Positions 35,965 to 49,668 of a stretch of 64,000 nt of DNA are shown here, piece by piece. The DNA lies in contig CALYMY010000081.1 of NCBI GenBank assembly GCA_944548615.1, positions 97,311-161,310 on the forward strand, in the 5' to 3' direction. The DNA is from Micropterix aruncella (taxonomy: Eukaryota; Arthropoda; Insecta; Lepidoptera; Micropterigidae). The translations under genes and the position numbers were made by a program. Every line of letters begins with the position of its first letter. Positions within the stretch are counted from its first letter, which is position 1. The notes under the pieces were generated by a model. The model was not told the origin of the DNA. It saw only the letters and a program-made list of their open reading frames with translations, and searched no databases.

Positions 35965-37481
35965 GACGAGGGAACTCCTCAACGGTCAACCGTTTATGAT
36001 GGCAATTACTAAGTTCCACCATGACATGGCTGCTGCACCCAGGGTTGGCTCCCGACGAGGGAACTCCTCAACGGTCAACCGTAGAGACGTGAAATTTGGT
36101 ATAGGCATTCCATTATGATGGCAATTTCTAAGTTCCACCATGACATCGCTGCTGCACCCAGGGTTGGCTCCCGACGAGGAAACTCCTCAACGGTCAACCG
36201 TAGAGACGTGAAATTTGGTATAGGCATTCCATTATGATGGCAATTTCTAAGTTCCACCATGACATCGCTGCTGCACCCAGGGTTGGCTCCCGACGAGGAA
36301 ACTCCTCAACGGTCAACCGTAGAGACGTGAAATTTGGTATAGGCATTCCATTATGATGGCAATTTCTAAGTTCCACCATGACATCGCTGCTGCACCCAGG
36401 GTTGGCTCCCGACGAGGAAACTCCTCAACGGTCAACCGTAGAGACGTGAAATTTGGTATAGGCATTCCATTATGATGGCAATTACTAAGTTCCACCATGA
36501 CATGGCTGCTGCATCCAGGGTTGGCTCCCGACGAGGGAACTCCTCAACGGTCAACCGTAGAGACGTGAAATTTGGTATAGGCATTCCATTATGATGGCAA
36601 TTACTAAGTTCCACCATGACATGGCTGCTGCACCCAGGGTTGGCTCCCGACGAGGGAACTCCTCAACGGTCAACCGTAGAGACGTGAAATTTGGTATAGG
36701 CATTCCATTATGATGGCAATTTCTAAGTTCCACCATGACATCGCTGCTGCACCCAGGGTTGGCTCCCGACGAGGAAACTCCTCAACGGTCAACCGTAGAG
36801 ACGTGAAATTTGGTATAGGCATTCCATTATGATGGCAATTACTAAGTTCCACCATGACATGGCTGCTGCATCCAGGGTTGGCTCCCGACGAGGGAACTCC
36901 TCAACGGTCAACCGTAGAGACGTGAAATTTGGTATAGGCATTCCATTATGATGGCAATTACTAAGTTCCACCATGACATGGCTGCTGCACCCAGGGTTGG
37001 CTCCCGACGAGGGAACTCCTCAACGGTCAACCGTAGAGACGTGAAATTTGGTATAGGCATTCCATTATGATGGCAATTTCTAAGTTTCACCATGACATGG
37101 CTGCTGCACCCAGGGTTGGCTCCCGACGAGGGAACTCCTCAACGGTCAACCGTAGAGACGTGAAATTTGGTATAGGCATTCCATTATTATGGCAATTTCT
37201 AAGTTCCACCATGACATCGCTGCTGCACCCAGGGTTGGCTCCCGACGAGGAAACTCCTCAACGGTCAACCGTAGAGACGTGAAATTTGGTATAGGCATTC
37301 CATTATGATGGCAATTACTAAGTTCCACCATGACATGGCTGCTGCACCCAGGGTTGGCTCCCGACGAGGGAACTCCTCAACGGTCAACCGTAGAGACGTG
37401 AAATTTGGTATAGGCATTCCATTATGATGGCAATTACTAAGTTCCACCATGACATGGCTGCTGCACCCAGGGTTGGCTCCC
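35965..37481 (+). repeat. 119-bp satellite array, 13 monomers, first truncated
   Basis: Monomer 1 has lost 30 bp at 35994/35995. The tttcaccatgac monomer is present near the 3' side. Confidence 0.97.
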
Positions 37482-37490
37482 GACGAGGGA

Positions 37491-38707
37491 AGCTTCATTT
37501 TGAACATAGAAATTGTTATGAAAAAATCACATTTTTCGAAATAAATCGAGATAGAGTAAACCTACCGCGTTGCGGACTTTGGAGAGATCGACACCCCGCT
37601 TAAGCTCTACAAAATGGCATTTTTGAAATTTTGACATTTTGAAAATTTTTATATAGAATTTCATTTTAAACATAGAAATTATAATGAAAAAATCACATTT
37701 TTCGAAAAAGATCGTGATAGAGTAAACCTATAGCGTTACGGCGTTCGGACAGAACGACGGCCTTGGTATTCTCTTCGAAATGGCATTTTCGAAATTTTGA
37801 CATTTTGAAATTTTTTATATAAACTTTCATTTTGAACATAGAAATTGTTATGAATAAATGACATTTTTCAAAAAAGACCGTGATAGAGTAAATTAAACGC
37901 GTTACGGTGTTCCGGCAGAACGAAGGCCTTTGAAATCTCTACGAAATGGCATTTTCGAAATTTTGACATTTTGAAATTTTTTATACAAACTTTCATTTTG
38001 AACATAGAAATTGTTATGAATAAATGTCATTTTTCGAAAAAGACCGTGATAGAGTAAATCAAACGCGTTACGGTGTTCGGACAGAACGAAGGCCTTTGAA
38101 AACTCTACGAAATGGCATTTTCGAAATTTTGACATTTTGAAATATTTTATATAAACTTTCATTTTGAACATAGAAATTGTTATGAAAAAATCACATTTTT
38201 CACAAAAGAACGAGATAGAGTAAATAAAACGCGTTACGGTGTTTGGACAGAACGAAGGCCTTTGAAATCTCTACGAAATGGCATTTTCGAAATTTTGACA
38301 TTTTGAAATTTTTTATATAAACTTTCATTTTGAACATAGAAATTGTTATGAATAAATGTCATTTTTCGAAAAAGACCGTGATAGAGTAAATAAAACGCGT
38401 TACGGTGTTCGGACAGAACGAAGGCCTTTGAAATCTCTACGAAATGGCATTTTCGAAATTTTGACATTTTGAAATTTTTTATACAAACTTTCATTTTGGA
38501 CATAGAAATTGTTATGAATAAATGTCATTTTTCGAAAAAGACCGTGATAGAGTAAATCAAACGCGTTACGTTGTTCGGGCAGAACGAAGGCCTTTGAAAT
38601 CTCTACGAAATGGCATTTTCGAAATTTTGACATTTTGAAATTTTTTATATAAACTTTCATTTTGAACATAGAAATTGTTATGAAAAAATCACATTTTTCG
38701 AAATAAA
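37491..38707 (+). repeat. 166-bp satellite array, 7 monomers plus 55 bp
   Basis: Standard seven-monomer order. Confidence 0.97.
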
Positions 38708-39128
38708 TTGGCTCCCGACGTTTGAGGGCTATTTCGCTAAAAGGCATCAATTATAGTCCTCCCTGTTTATTATTATCTAATAGAGTTTTGCTTTGCGCAT
38801 CTAACGCTTCTTTTAATTTTCAAATCTGATTAATATTAACGGAATTATAGACGATTTAATATCTGTATAGGTATATTGATTTATCGATTTAACGGTTTTG
38901 TTTCCATAGTAACGAGCTCGGGCGGTGGCCCGACTCGCAATAGAATATTTATCGATTTAACGATTTCTGTTTCTATGGTAACTTCAGCCCTCGTCATACT
39001 TGCAAAAGTTTATTTATCGATTTTACGATTTTTGTTTTCAATAGTAGCGATCCGAGCCAAGGGAGTTTTAGTATTTTTCCCGCGGCTTCGTTTAATAAAT
39101 TAAATATTATATTCTTTATTTTATCATA
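38708..39128 (+). promoter_or_regulatory. Spacer D of unit 11
   Basis: X-box-like sites start at 38900 and 38969. The taaatattatattc variant is present. Confidence 0.35.
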
Positions 39129-39268
39129 TACACACAAGCGAGGTGTCAAAAGATAGGGTTTTAGAACGCTTTTCATTTCATTGCTTCTGCTTTTTATCTC
39201 GTCTTCTTCTTCTTCTTTAATTACTTTTCAATACTATTTAATCTGTGCTTTTTCATTTTCATTTTCAG

Positions 39269-39415
39269 TGCCTTTGATCAACGAGAAGAGACAATATGGA
39301 GACCACAGAAATAGAAGTGCCGTTTCGGAATTTCGAAGAAATACCGGAACGAGCCAGAGATATTGCCCGCGAGGCGTTAAACGAATTAAAAGGAGTAAAC
39401 AACCTACGGAAAGAG
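39269..39415 (+). pseudogene. Candidate first coding exon, long form
   Basis: ATG is at 39296 and the donor at 39416. The unspliced frame ends at 39466. Confidence 0.45.
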
Positions 39416-39427
39416 GTACGTGACAAG

Positions 39428-41093
39428 GACGAGGGAACTCCTCAACGGTCAACCGTAGAGACGTGAAATTTGGTATAGGCATTCCATTATGATGGCAATT
39501 ACTAAGTTCCACCATGACATGGCTGCTGCACCCAGGGTTGGCTCCCGACGAGGGAACTCCTCAACGGTCAACCCTAGAGACGTGAAATTTGTTATAGCCA
39601 TTCCATTATGATGGCAATTACTAAGTTCCACCATGACATGGCTGCTGCACCCAGGGTTGGCTCCCGACGAGGGAACTCCTCAACGGTCAACCGTAGAGAC
39701 GTGAAATTTGGTATAGGCATTCCATTATGATGGCAATTTCTAAGTTCCACCATGACATCGCTGCTGCACCCAGGGTTGGCTCCCGACGAGGAAACTCCTC
39801 AACGGTCAACCGTAGAGACGTGAAATTTGGTATAGGCATTCCATTATGATGGCAATTTCTAAGTTCCACCATGACATCGCTGCTGCACCCAGGGTTGGCT
39901 CCCGACGAGGAAACTCCTCAACGGTCAACCGTAGAGACGTGAAATTTGGTATAGGCATTCCATTATGATGGCAATTTCTAAGTTCCACCATGACATCGCT
40001 GCTGCACCCAGGGTTGGCTCCCGACGAGGAAACTCCTCAACGGTCAACCGTAGAGACGTGAAATTTGGTATAGGCATTCCATTATGATGGCAATTACTAA
40101 GTTCCACCATGACATGGCTGCTGCATCCAGGGTTGGCTCCCGACGAGGGAACTCCTCAACGGTCAACCGTAGAGACGTGAAATTTGGTATAGGCATTCCA
40201 TTATGATGGCAATTACTAAGTTCCACCATGACATGGCTGCTGCACCCAGGGTTGGCTCCCGACGAGGGAACTCCTCAACGGTCAACCGTAGAGACGTGAA
40301 ATTTGGTATAGGCATTCCATTATGATGGCAATTTCTAAGTTCCACCATGACATCGCTGCTGCACCCAGGGTTGGCTCCCGACGAGGAAACTCCTCAACGG
40401 TCAACCGTAGAGACGTGAAATTTGGTATAGGCATTCCATTATGATGGCAATTACTAAGTTCCACCATGACATGGCTGCTGCATCCAGGGTTGGCTCCCGA
40501 CGAGGGAACTCCTCAACGGTCAACCGTAGAGACGTGAAATTTGGTATAGGCATTCCATTATGATGGCAATTACTAAGTTCCACCATGACATGGCTGCTGC
40601 ACCCAGGGTTGGCTCCCGACGAGGGAACTCCTCAACGGTCAACCGTAGAGACGTGAAATTTGGTATAGGCATTCCATTATGATGGCAATTTCTAAGTTCC
40701 ACCATGACATGGCTGCTGCACCCAGGGTTGGCTCCCGACGAGGGAACTCCTCAACGGTCAACCGTAGAGACGTGAAATTTGGTATAGGCATTCCATTATT
40801 ATGGCAATTTCTAAGTTCCACCATGACATCGCTGCTGCACCCAGGGTTGGCTCCCGACGAGGAAACTCCTCAACGGTCAACCGTAGAGACGTGAAATTTG
40901 GTATAGGCATTCCATTATGATGGCAATTACTAAGTTCCACCATGACATGGCTGCTGCACCCAGGGTTGGCTCCCGACGAGGGAACTCCTCAACGGTCAAC
41001 CGTAGAGACGTGAAATTTGGTATAGGCATTCCATTATGATGGCAATTACTAAGTTCCACCATGACATGGCTGCTGCACCCAGGGTTGGCTCCC
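39428..41093 (+). repeat. 119-bp satellite array, 14 monomers
   Basis: Standard 14-monomer order. Confidence 0.97.
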
Positions 41094-41102
41094 GACGAGG
41101 GA

Positions 41103-42319
41103 AGCTTCATTTTGAACATAGAAATTGTTATGAAAAAATCACATTTTTCGAAATAAATCGAGATAGAGTAAACCTACCGCGTTGCGGACTTTGGAGAGAT
41201 CGACACCCCGCTTAAGCTCTACAAAATGGCATTTTTGAAATTTTGACATTTTGAAAATTTTTATATAGAATTTCATTTTAAACATAGAAATTATAATGAA
41301 AAAATCACATTTTTCGAAAAAGATCGTGATAGAGTAAACCTATAGCGTTACGGCGTTCGGACAGAACGACGGCCTTTGTATTCTCTTCGAAATGGCATTT
41401 TCGAAATTTTGACATTTTGAAATTTTTTATATAAACTTTCATTTTGAACATAGAAATTGTTATGAATAAATGACATTTTTCAAAAAAGACCGTGATAGAG
41501 TAAATTAAACGCGTTACGGTGTTCCGGCAGAACGAAGGCCTTTGAAATCTCTACGAAATGGCATTTTCGAAATTTTGACATTTTGAAATTTTTTATACAA
41601 ACTTTCATTTTGAACATAGAAATTGTTATGAATAAATGTCATTTTTCGAAAAAGACCGTGATAGAGTAAATCAAACGCGTTACGGTGTTCGGACAGAACG
41701 AAGGCCTTTGAAAACTCTACGAAATGGCATTGTCGAAATTTTGACATTTTGAAATATTTTATATAAACTTTCATTTTGAACATAGAAATTGTTATGAAAA
41801 AATCACATTTTTCACAAAAGAACGAGATAGAGTAAATAAAACGCGTTACGGTGTTTGGACAGAACGAAGGCCTTTGAAATCTCTACGAAATGGCATTTTC
41901 GAAATTTTGACATTTTGAAATTTTTTATATAAACTTTCATTTTGAACGTAGAAATTGTTATGAATAAATGTCATTTTTCGAAAAAGACCGTGATAGAGTA
42001 AATAAAACGCGTTACGGTGTTCGGACAGAACGAAGGCCTTTGAAATCTCTACGAAATGGCATTTTCGAAATTTTGACATTTTGAAATTTTTTATACAAAC
42101 TTTCATTTTGGACATAGAAATTGTTATGAATAAATGTCATTTTTCGAAAAAGACCGTGATAGAGTAAATCAAACGCGTTACGTTGTTCGGGCAGAACGAA
42201 GGCCTTTGAAATCTCTACGAAATGGCATTTTCGAAATTTTGACATTTTGAAATTTTTTATATAAACTTTCATTTTGAACATAGAAATTGTTATGAAAAAA
42301 TCACATTTTTCGAAATAAA
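41103..42319 (+). repeat. 166-bp satellite array, 7 monomers plus 55 bp
   Basis: Standard order, with three private substitutions near 41374, 41731 and 41947. Confidence 0.97.
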
Positions 42320-42740
42320 TTGGCTCCCGACGTTTGAGGGCTATTTCGCTAAAAGGCATCAATTATAGTCCTCCCTGTTTATTATTATCTAATAGAGTTT
42401 TGCTTTGCGCATCTAACGCTTCTTTAAATTTTCAAATCTGATTAATATTAACGGAATTATAGACGATTTAATATCTGTATAGGTATATTGATTTATCGAT
42501 TTAACGGTTTTGTTTCCATAGTAACGAGCTCGGGCGGTGGCCCGACTCGCAATAGAATATTTATCGATTTAACGATTTCTGTTTCTATGGTAACTTCAGC
42601 CCTCGTCATACTTGCAAAAGTTTATTTATCGATTTTACGATTTTTGTTTTCAATAGTAGCGATCCGAGCCAAGGGAGTTTTAGTATTTTTCCCGCGGCTT
42701 CGTTTAATAAATTAAATTTTATATTCTTTATTTTATCATA
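42320..42740 (+). promoter_or_regulatory. Spacer D of unit 12
   Basis: X-box-like sites start at 42512 and 42581. Confidence 0.35.
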
Positions 42741-42880
42741 TACACACAAGCGAGGTGTCAAAAGATAGGGTTTTAGAACGCTTTTCATTTCATTGCTTCT
42801 GCTTTTTATCTCGTCTTCTTCTTCTTCTTTAATTACTTTTCAATACTATTTAATCTGTGCTTTTTCATTTTCATTTTCAG

Positions 42881-43027
42881 TGCCTTTGATCAACGAGAAG
42901 AGACAATATGGAGACCACAGAAATAGAAGTGCCGTTTCGGAATTTCGAAGAAATACCGGAACGAGCCAGAGATATTGCCCGCGAGGCGTTAAACGAATTA
43001 AAAGGAGTAAACAACCTACGGAAAGAG
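42881..43027 (+). pseudogene. Candidate first coding exon, long form
   Basis: ATG is at 42908 and the donor at 43028. The unspliced frame ends at 43078. Confidence 0.45.
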
Positions 43028-43039
43028 GTACGTGACAAG

Positions 43040-44229
43040 GACGAGGGAACTCCTCAACGGTCAACCGTAGAGACGTGAAATTTGGTATAGGCATTCCATT
43101 ATGATGGCAATTACTAAGTTCCACCATGACATGGCTGCTGCACCCAGGGTTGGCTCCCGACGAGGGAACTCCTCAACGGTCAACCCTAGAGACGTGAAAT
43201 TTGTTATAGCCATTCCATTATGATGGCAATTACTAAGTTCCACCATGACATGGCTGCTGCACCCAGGGTTGGCTCCCGACGAGGGAACTCCTCAACGGTC
43301 AACCGTAGAGACGTGAAATTTGGTGTAGGCATTCCATTATGATGGCAATTTCTAAGTTCCACCATGACATCGCTGCTGCACCCAGGGTTGGCTCCCGACG
43401 AGGAAACTCCTTAACGGTCAACCGTAGAGACGTGAAATTTGGTATAGGCATTCCATTATGATGGCAATTTCTAAGTTCCACCATGACATCGCTGCTGCAC
43501 CCAGGGTTGGCTCCCGACGAGGAAACTCCTCAACGGTCAACCGTAGAGACGTGAAATTTGGTATAGGCATTCCATTATGATGGCAATTTCTAAGTTCCAC
43601 CATGACATCGCTGCTGCACCCAGGGTTGGCTCCCGACGAGGAAACTCCTCAACGGTCAACCGTAGAGACGTGAAATTTGGTATAGGCATTCCATTATGAT
43701 GGCAATTACTAAGTTCCACCATGACATGGCTGCTGCATCCAGGGTTGGCTCCCGACGAGGGAACTCCTCAACGGTCAACCGTAGAGACGTGAAATTTGGT
43801 ATAGGCATTCCACTGTGATGGCAATTACTAAGTTCCACCATGACATGGCTGCTGCACCCAGGGTTGGCTCCCGACGAGGGAACTCCTCAACGGTCAACCG
43901 TAGAGACGTGAAATTTGGTATAGGCATTCCATTATGATGGCAATTTGTAAGTTCCACCATGACATGGCTGCTGCACCCAGGGTTGGCTCCCGACGAGGGA
44001 ACTCCTCAACGGTCAACCGTAGAGACGTGAAATTTGGTATAGGCATTCCATTATGATGGCAATTACTAAGTTCCACCATGACATGGCTGCTGCACCCAGG
44101 GTTGGCTCCCGACGAGGGAACTCCTCAACGGTCAACCGTAGAGACGTGAAATTTGGTATAGGCATTCCATTATGATGGCAATTACTAAGTTCCACCATGA
44201 CATGGCTGCTGCACCCAGGGTTGGCTCCC
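43040..44229 (+). repeat. 119-bp satellite array, 10 monomers
   Basis: Its 10-monomer order is not the same as in units 3 and 4: it has no tttcaccatgac or attattatgg monomer, so the contraction was independent. Confidence 0.97.
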
Positions 44230-44238
44230 GACGAGGGA

Positions 44239-45455
44239 AGCTTCATTTTGAACATAGAAATTGTTATGAAAAAATCACATTTTTCGAAATAAATCGAGAT
44301 AGAGTAAACCTACCGCGTTGCGGACTTTGGAGAGATCGACACCCCGCTTAAGCTCTACAAAATGGCATTTTTGAAATTTTGACATTTTGAAAATTTTTAT
44401 ATAGAATTTCATTTTAAACATAGAAATTATAATGAAAAAATCACATTTTTCGAAAAAGATCGTGATAGAGTAAACCTATAGCGTTACGGCGTTCGGACAG
44501 AACGACGGCCTTGGTATTCTCTTCGAAATGGCATTTTCGAAATTTTGACATTTTGAAATTTTTTATATAAACTTTCATTTTGAACATAGAAATTGTTATG
44601 AATAAATGACATTTTTCAAAAAAGACCGTGATAGAGTAAATTAAACGCGTTACGGTGTTCCGGCAGAACGAAGGCCTTTGAAATCTCTACGAAATGGCAT
44701 TTTCGAAATTTTGACATTTTGAAATTTTTTATACAAACTTTCATTTTGAACATAGAAATTGTTATGAATAAATGTCATTTTTCGAAAAAGACCGTGATAG
44801 AGTAAATCAAACGCGTTACGGTGTTCGGACAGAACGAAGGCCTTTGAAAACTCTACGAAATGGCATTTTCGAAATTTTGACATTTTGAAATATTTTATAT
44901 AAACTTTCATTTTGAACATAGAAATTGTTATGAAAAAATCACATTTTTCACAAAAGAACGAGATAGAGTAAATAAAACGCGTTACGGTGTTTGGACAGAA
45001 CGAAGGCCTTTGAAATCTCTACGAAATGGCATTTTCGAAATTTTGACATTTTGAAATTTTTTATATAAACTTTCATTTTGAACATAGAAATTGTTATGAA
45101 TAAATGTCATTTTTCGAAAAAGACCGTGATAGAGTAAATAAAACGCGTTACGGTGTTCGGACAGAACGAAGGCCTTTGAAATCTCTACGAAATGGCATTT
45201 TCGAAATTTTGACATTTTGAAATTTTTTATACAAACTTTCATTTTGGACATAGAAATTGTTATGAATAAATGTCATTTTTCGAAAAAGACCGTGATAGAG
45301 TAAATCAAACGCGTTACGTTGTTCAGGCAGAACGAAGGCCTTTGAAATCTCTACGAAATGGCATTTTCGAAATTTTGACATTTTGAAATTTTTTATATAA
45401 ACTTTCATTTTGAACATAGAAATTGTTATGAAAAAATCACATTTTTCGAAATAAA
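44239..45455 (+). repeat. 166-bp satellite array, 7 monomers plus 55 bp
   Basis: Standard order, with private gttcaggcag near 45321. Confidence 0.97.
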
Positions 45456-45876
45456 TTGGCTCCCGACGTTTGAGGGCTATTTCGCTAAAAGGCATCAATT
45501 AAATTCCTCCCTGTTTATTATTATCTAATAGAGATTTGCTTTGCGCATCTAACGCTTCTTTTAATTTTCAAATCTGATTAATATTAACGGAATTATAGAC
45601 GATTTAATATCTGTATAGGTATATTGATTTATCGATTTAACGGTTTTGTTTCCATAGTAACGAGCTCGGGCGGTGGCCCGACTCGCAATAGAATATTTAT
45701 CGATTTAACGATTTCTGTTTCTATGGTAACTTCAGCCCTCGTCATACTTGCAAAAGTTTATTTATCGATTTTACGATTTTTGTTTTCAATAGTAGCGATC
45801 CGAGCCAAGGGAGTTTTAGTATTTTTCCCGCGGCTTCGTTTAATAAATTAAATATTATATTCTTTATTTTATCATA
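45456..45876 (+). promoter_or_regulatory. Spacer D of unit 13, variant form
   Basis: X-box-like sites start at 45648 and 45717. The 5' part has the linked variants aaattcctccc and gagatttgc, shared only with D of units 15 and 18. Confidence 0.35.
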
Positions 45877-46016
45877 TACACACAAGCGAGGTGTCAAAAG
45901 ATAGGGTTTTAGAACGCTTTTCATTTCATTGCTTCTGCTTTTTATCTCGTCTTCTTCTTCTTCTTTAATTACTTTTCAATACTATTTAATCTGTGCTTTT
46001 TCATTTTCATTTTCAG

Positions 46017-46163
46017 TGCCTTTGATCAACGAGAAGAGACAATATGGAGACCACAGAAATAGAAGTGCCGTTTCGGAATTTCGAAGAAATACCGGAACGA
46101 GCCAGAGATATTGCCCGCGGGGCGTTAAACGAATTAAAAGGAGTAAACAACCTACGGAAAGAG
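46017..46163 (+). pseudogene. Candidate first coding exon, long form, E27G variant
   Basis: ATG is at 46044 and the donor at 46164. Codon 27 is GGG where other long copies have GAG (Glu to Gly). This private change is absent from sibling units 16 and 19. The unspliced frame ends at 46214. Confidence 0.45.
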
Positions 46164-46175
46164 GTACGTGACAAG

Positions 46176-47722
46176 GACGAGGGAACTCCTCAACGGTCAA
46201 CCGTAGAGACGTGAAATTTGGTATAGGCATTCCATTATGATGGCAATTACTAAGTTCCACCATGACATGGCTGCTGCACCCAGGGTTGGCTCCCGACGAG
46301 GGAACTCCTCAACGGTCAACCCTAGAGACGTGAAATTTGTTATAGCCATTCCATTATGATGGCAATTACTAAGTTCCACCATGACATGGCTGCTGCACCC
46401 AGGGTTGGCTCCCGACGAGGGAACTCCTCAACCGTCAACCGTAGAGACGTGAAATTTGGTATAGGCATTCCATTATGATGGCAATTTCTAAGTTCCACCA
46501 TGACATCGCTGCTGCACCCAGGGTTGGCTCCCGACGAGGGAACTCCTCAACGGTCAACCGTAGAGACGTGAAATTTGGTATAGGCATTCCATTATGATGA
46601 CAATTACTAAGTTCCACCATGACATGGCTGCTGCACCCAGGGTTGGCTCCCGACGAGGGAACTCCTCAACGGTCAACCGTAGAGACGTGAAATTTGGTAT
46701 AGGCATTCCATTATGATGGCAATTTCTAAGTTCCACCATGACATCGCTGCTGCACTCAGGGTTGGCTCCCGACGAGGAAACTCCTCAACGGTCAACCGTA
46801 GAGACGTGAAATTTGGTATAGGCATTCCATTATGATGGCAATTTCTAAGTTCCACCATGACATCGCTGCTGCACCCAGGGTTTGCTCCCGACGAGGAAAC
46901 TCCTCAACGGTCAACCGTAGAGACGTGAAATTTGGTATAGGCATTCCATTATGATGGCAATTTCTAAGTTCCACCATGACATCGCTGCTGCACCCAGGGT
47001 TGGCTCCCGACGAGGAAACTCCTCAACGGTCAACCGTAGAGACGTGAAATTTGGTATAGGCATTCCATTATGATGGCAATTACTAAGTTCCACCATGACA
47101 TGGCTGCTGCATCCAGGGTTGGCTCCCGACGAGGGAACTCCTCAACGGTCAACCGTAGAGACGTGAAATTTGGTATAGGCATTCCATTATGATGGCAATT
47201 ACTAAGTTCCACCATGACATGGCTGCTGCACCCAGGGTTGGCTCCCGACGAGGGAACTCCTCAACGGTCAACCGTAGAGACGTGAAATTTGGTATAGGCA
47301 TTCCATTATGATGGCAATTTGTAAGTTCCACCATGACATGGCTGCTGCACCCAGGGTTGGCTCCCGACGAGGGAACTCCTCAACGGTCAACCGTAGAGAC
47401 GTGAAATTTGGTATAGGCATTCCATTATTATGGCAATTTCTAAGTTCCACCATGACATCGCTGCTGCACCCAGGGTTGGCTCCCGACGAGGAAACTCCTC
47501 AACGGTCAACCGTAGAGACGTGAAATTTGGTATAGGCATTCCATTATGATGGCAATTACTAAGTTCCACCATGACATGGCTGCTGCACCCAGGGTTGGCT
47601 CCCGACGAGGGAACTCCTCAACGGTCAACCGTAGAGACGTGAAATTTGGTATAGGCATTCCATTATGATGGCAATTACTAAGTTCCACCATGACATGGCT
47701 GCTGCACCCAGGGTTGGCTCCC
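46176..47722 (+). repeat. 119-bp satellite array, 13 monomers
   Basis: It contains the variant set that defines the 14/16/19 family. Confidence 0.97.
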
Positions 47723-47731
47723 GACGAGGGA

Positions 47732-48948
47732 AGCTTCATTTTGAACATAGAAATTGTTATGAAAAAATCACATTTTTCGAAATAAATCGAGATACAGTAA
47801 ACCTACCGCGTTGCGGACTTTGGAGAGATCGACACCCCGCTTAAGCTCTACAAAATGGCATTTTTGAAATTTTGACATTTTGAAAATTTTTATATAGAAT
47901 TTCATTTTAAACATAGAAATTATAATGAAAAAATCACATTTTTCGAAAAAGATCGTGATAGAGTAAACCTATAGCGTTACGGCGTTCGGACAGAACGACG
48001 GCCTTGGTATTCTCTTCGAAATGGCATTTTCGAAATTTTGACATTTTGAAATTTTTTATATAAACTTTCATTTTGAACATAGAAATTGTTATGAATAAAT
48101 GACATTTTTCAAAAAAGACCGTGATAGAGTAAATTAAACGCGTTACGGTGTTCCGGCAGAACGAAGGCCTTTGAAATCTCTACGAAATGGCATTTTCGAA
48201 ATTTTGACATTTTGAAATTTTTTATACAAACTTTCATTTTGAACATAGAAATTGTTATGAATAAATGTCATTTTTCGAAAAAGACCGTGATAGAGTAAAT
48301 CAAACGCGTTACGGTGTTCGGACAGAACGAAGGCCTTTGAAAACTCTACGAAATGGCATTTTCGAAATTTTGACATTTTGAAATATTTTATATAAACTTT
48401 CATTTTGAACATAGAAATTGTTATGAAAAAATCACATTTTTCACAAAAGAACGAGATAGAGTAAATAAAACGCGTTACGGTGTTTGGACAGAACGAAGGC
48501 CTTTGAAATCTCTACGAAATGGCATTTTCGAAATTTTGACATTTTGAAATTTTTTATATAAACTTTCATTTTGAACATAGAAATTGTTATGAATAAATGT
48601 CATTTTTCGAAAAAGACCGTGATAGAGTAAATAAAACGCGTTACGGTGTTCGGACAGAACGAAGGCCTTTGAAATCTCTACGAAATGGCATTTTCGAAAT
48701 TTTGACATTTTGAAATTTTTTATACAAACTTTCATTTTGGACATAGAAATTGTTATGAATAAATGTCATTTTTCGAAAAAGACCGTGATAGAGTAAATCA
48801 AACGCGTTACGTTGTTCGGGCAGAACGAAGGCCTTTGAAATCTCTACGAAATGGCATTTTCGAAATTTTGACATTTTGAAATTTTTTATATAAACTTTCA
48901 TTTTGAACATAGAAATTGTTATGAAAAAATCACATTTTTCGAAATAAA
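47732..48948 (+). repeat. 166-bp satellite array, 7 monomers plus 55 bp
   Basis: The first monomer has gatacagtaa where other units have gatagagtaa. Confidence 0.97.
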
Positions 48949-49369
48949 TTGGCTCCCGACGTTTGAGGGCTATTTCGCTAAAAGGCATCAATTATAGTCC
49001 TCCCTGTTTATTATTATCTAATAGAGTTTTGCTTTGCGCATCTAACGCTTCTTTTAATTTTCAAATCTGATTAATATTAACGGAATTATAGACGATTTAA
49101 TATCTGTATAGGTATATTGATTTATCGATTTAACGGTTTTGTTTCCATAGTAACGAGCTCGGGCGGTGGCCCGACTCGCAATAGAATATTTATCGATTTA
49201 ACGATTTCTGTTTCTATGGTAACTTCAGCCCTCGTCATACTTGCAAAAGTTTATTTATCGATTTTACGATTTTTGTTTTCAATAGTAGCGATCCGAGCCA
49301 AGGGAGTTTTAGTATTTTTCCCGCGGCTTCGTTTAATAAATTAAATATTATATTCTTTATTTTATCATA
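48949..49369 (+). promoter_or_regulatory. Spacer D of unit 14
   Basis: X-box-like sites start at 49141 and 49210. Confidence 0.35.
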
Positions 49370-49509
49370 TACACACAAGCGAGGTGTCAAAAGATAGGGT
49401 TTTAGAACGCTTTTCATTTCATTGCTTCTGCTTTTTATCTCGTCTTCTTCTTCTTCTTTTTTTACTTTTCAATACTATTTAATCTGTGCTTTTTCATTTT
49501 CATTTTCAG

Positions 49510-49656
49510 TGCCTTTGATCAACGAGAAGAGACAATATGGAGACCACAGAAATAGAAGTGCCGTTTCGGAATTTCGAAGAAATACCGGAACGAGCCAGAG
49601 ATATTGCCCGCGAGGCGTTAAACGAATTAAAAGGAGTAAACAACCTACGGAAAGAG
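49510..49656 (+). pseudogene. Candidate first coding exon, long form
   Basis: ATG is at 49537 and the donor at 49657. Two T changes make the upstream pyrimidine tract more uniform. The unspliced frame ends at 49707. Confidence 0.45.
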
Positions 49657-49668
49657 GTACGTGACAAG

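Larger units (their letters stand above)
35666..39128 (+). repeat. Higher-order unit 11 (13 x 119 bp with a 30-bp loss, 7 x 166 bp)
   Basis: Monomer 1 jumps from aaccgt to ttatgatgg and the accctag marker monomer is absent. This is best read as a single 149-bp deletion (119+30) from a 14-monomer array. Confidence 0.95.
39129..42740 (+). repeat. Higher-order unit 12 (14 x 119 bp, 7 x 166 bp)
   Basis: Same length and order as unit 5. Private substitutions are ggcctttgtatt (41374), cattgtcgaaa (41728), gaacgtagaaa (41944) and, in D, cttctttaaatttt. Confidence 0.95.
42741..45876 (+). repeat. Higher-order unit 13 (10 x 119 bp, 7 x 166 bp)
   Basis: It lacks the attattatgg monomer. Private changes are ggtgtaggc (43322), ccttaacgg (43409) and ccactgtgatgg (43810). 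caatttgtaag is shared with units 14, 16 and 19. This is the most single-base-diverged B array in the window. Confidence 0.95.
45877..49369 (+). repeat. Higher-order unit 14 (13 x 119 bp, 7 x 166 bp)
   Basis: It carries a linked variant set: cctcaaccgtcaacc (46426), gatgacaatt (46596), gcactcagg (46752), gggtttgctcc (46878), caatttgtaag (47316) and gatacagtaa (47791). Units 16 and 19 carry the same set and are the same length, so these three are sibling copies. Confidence 0.95.
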
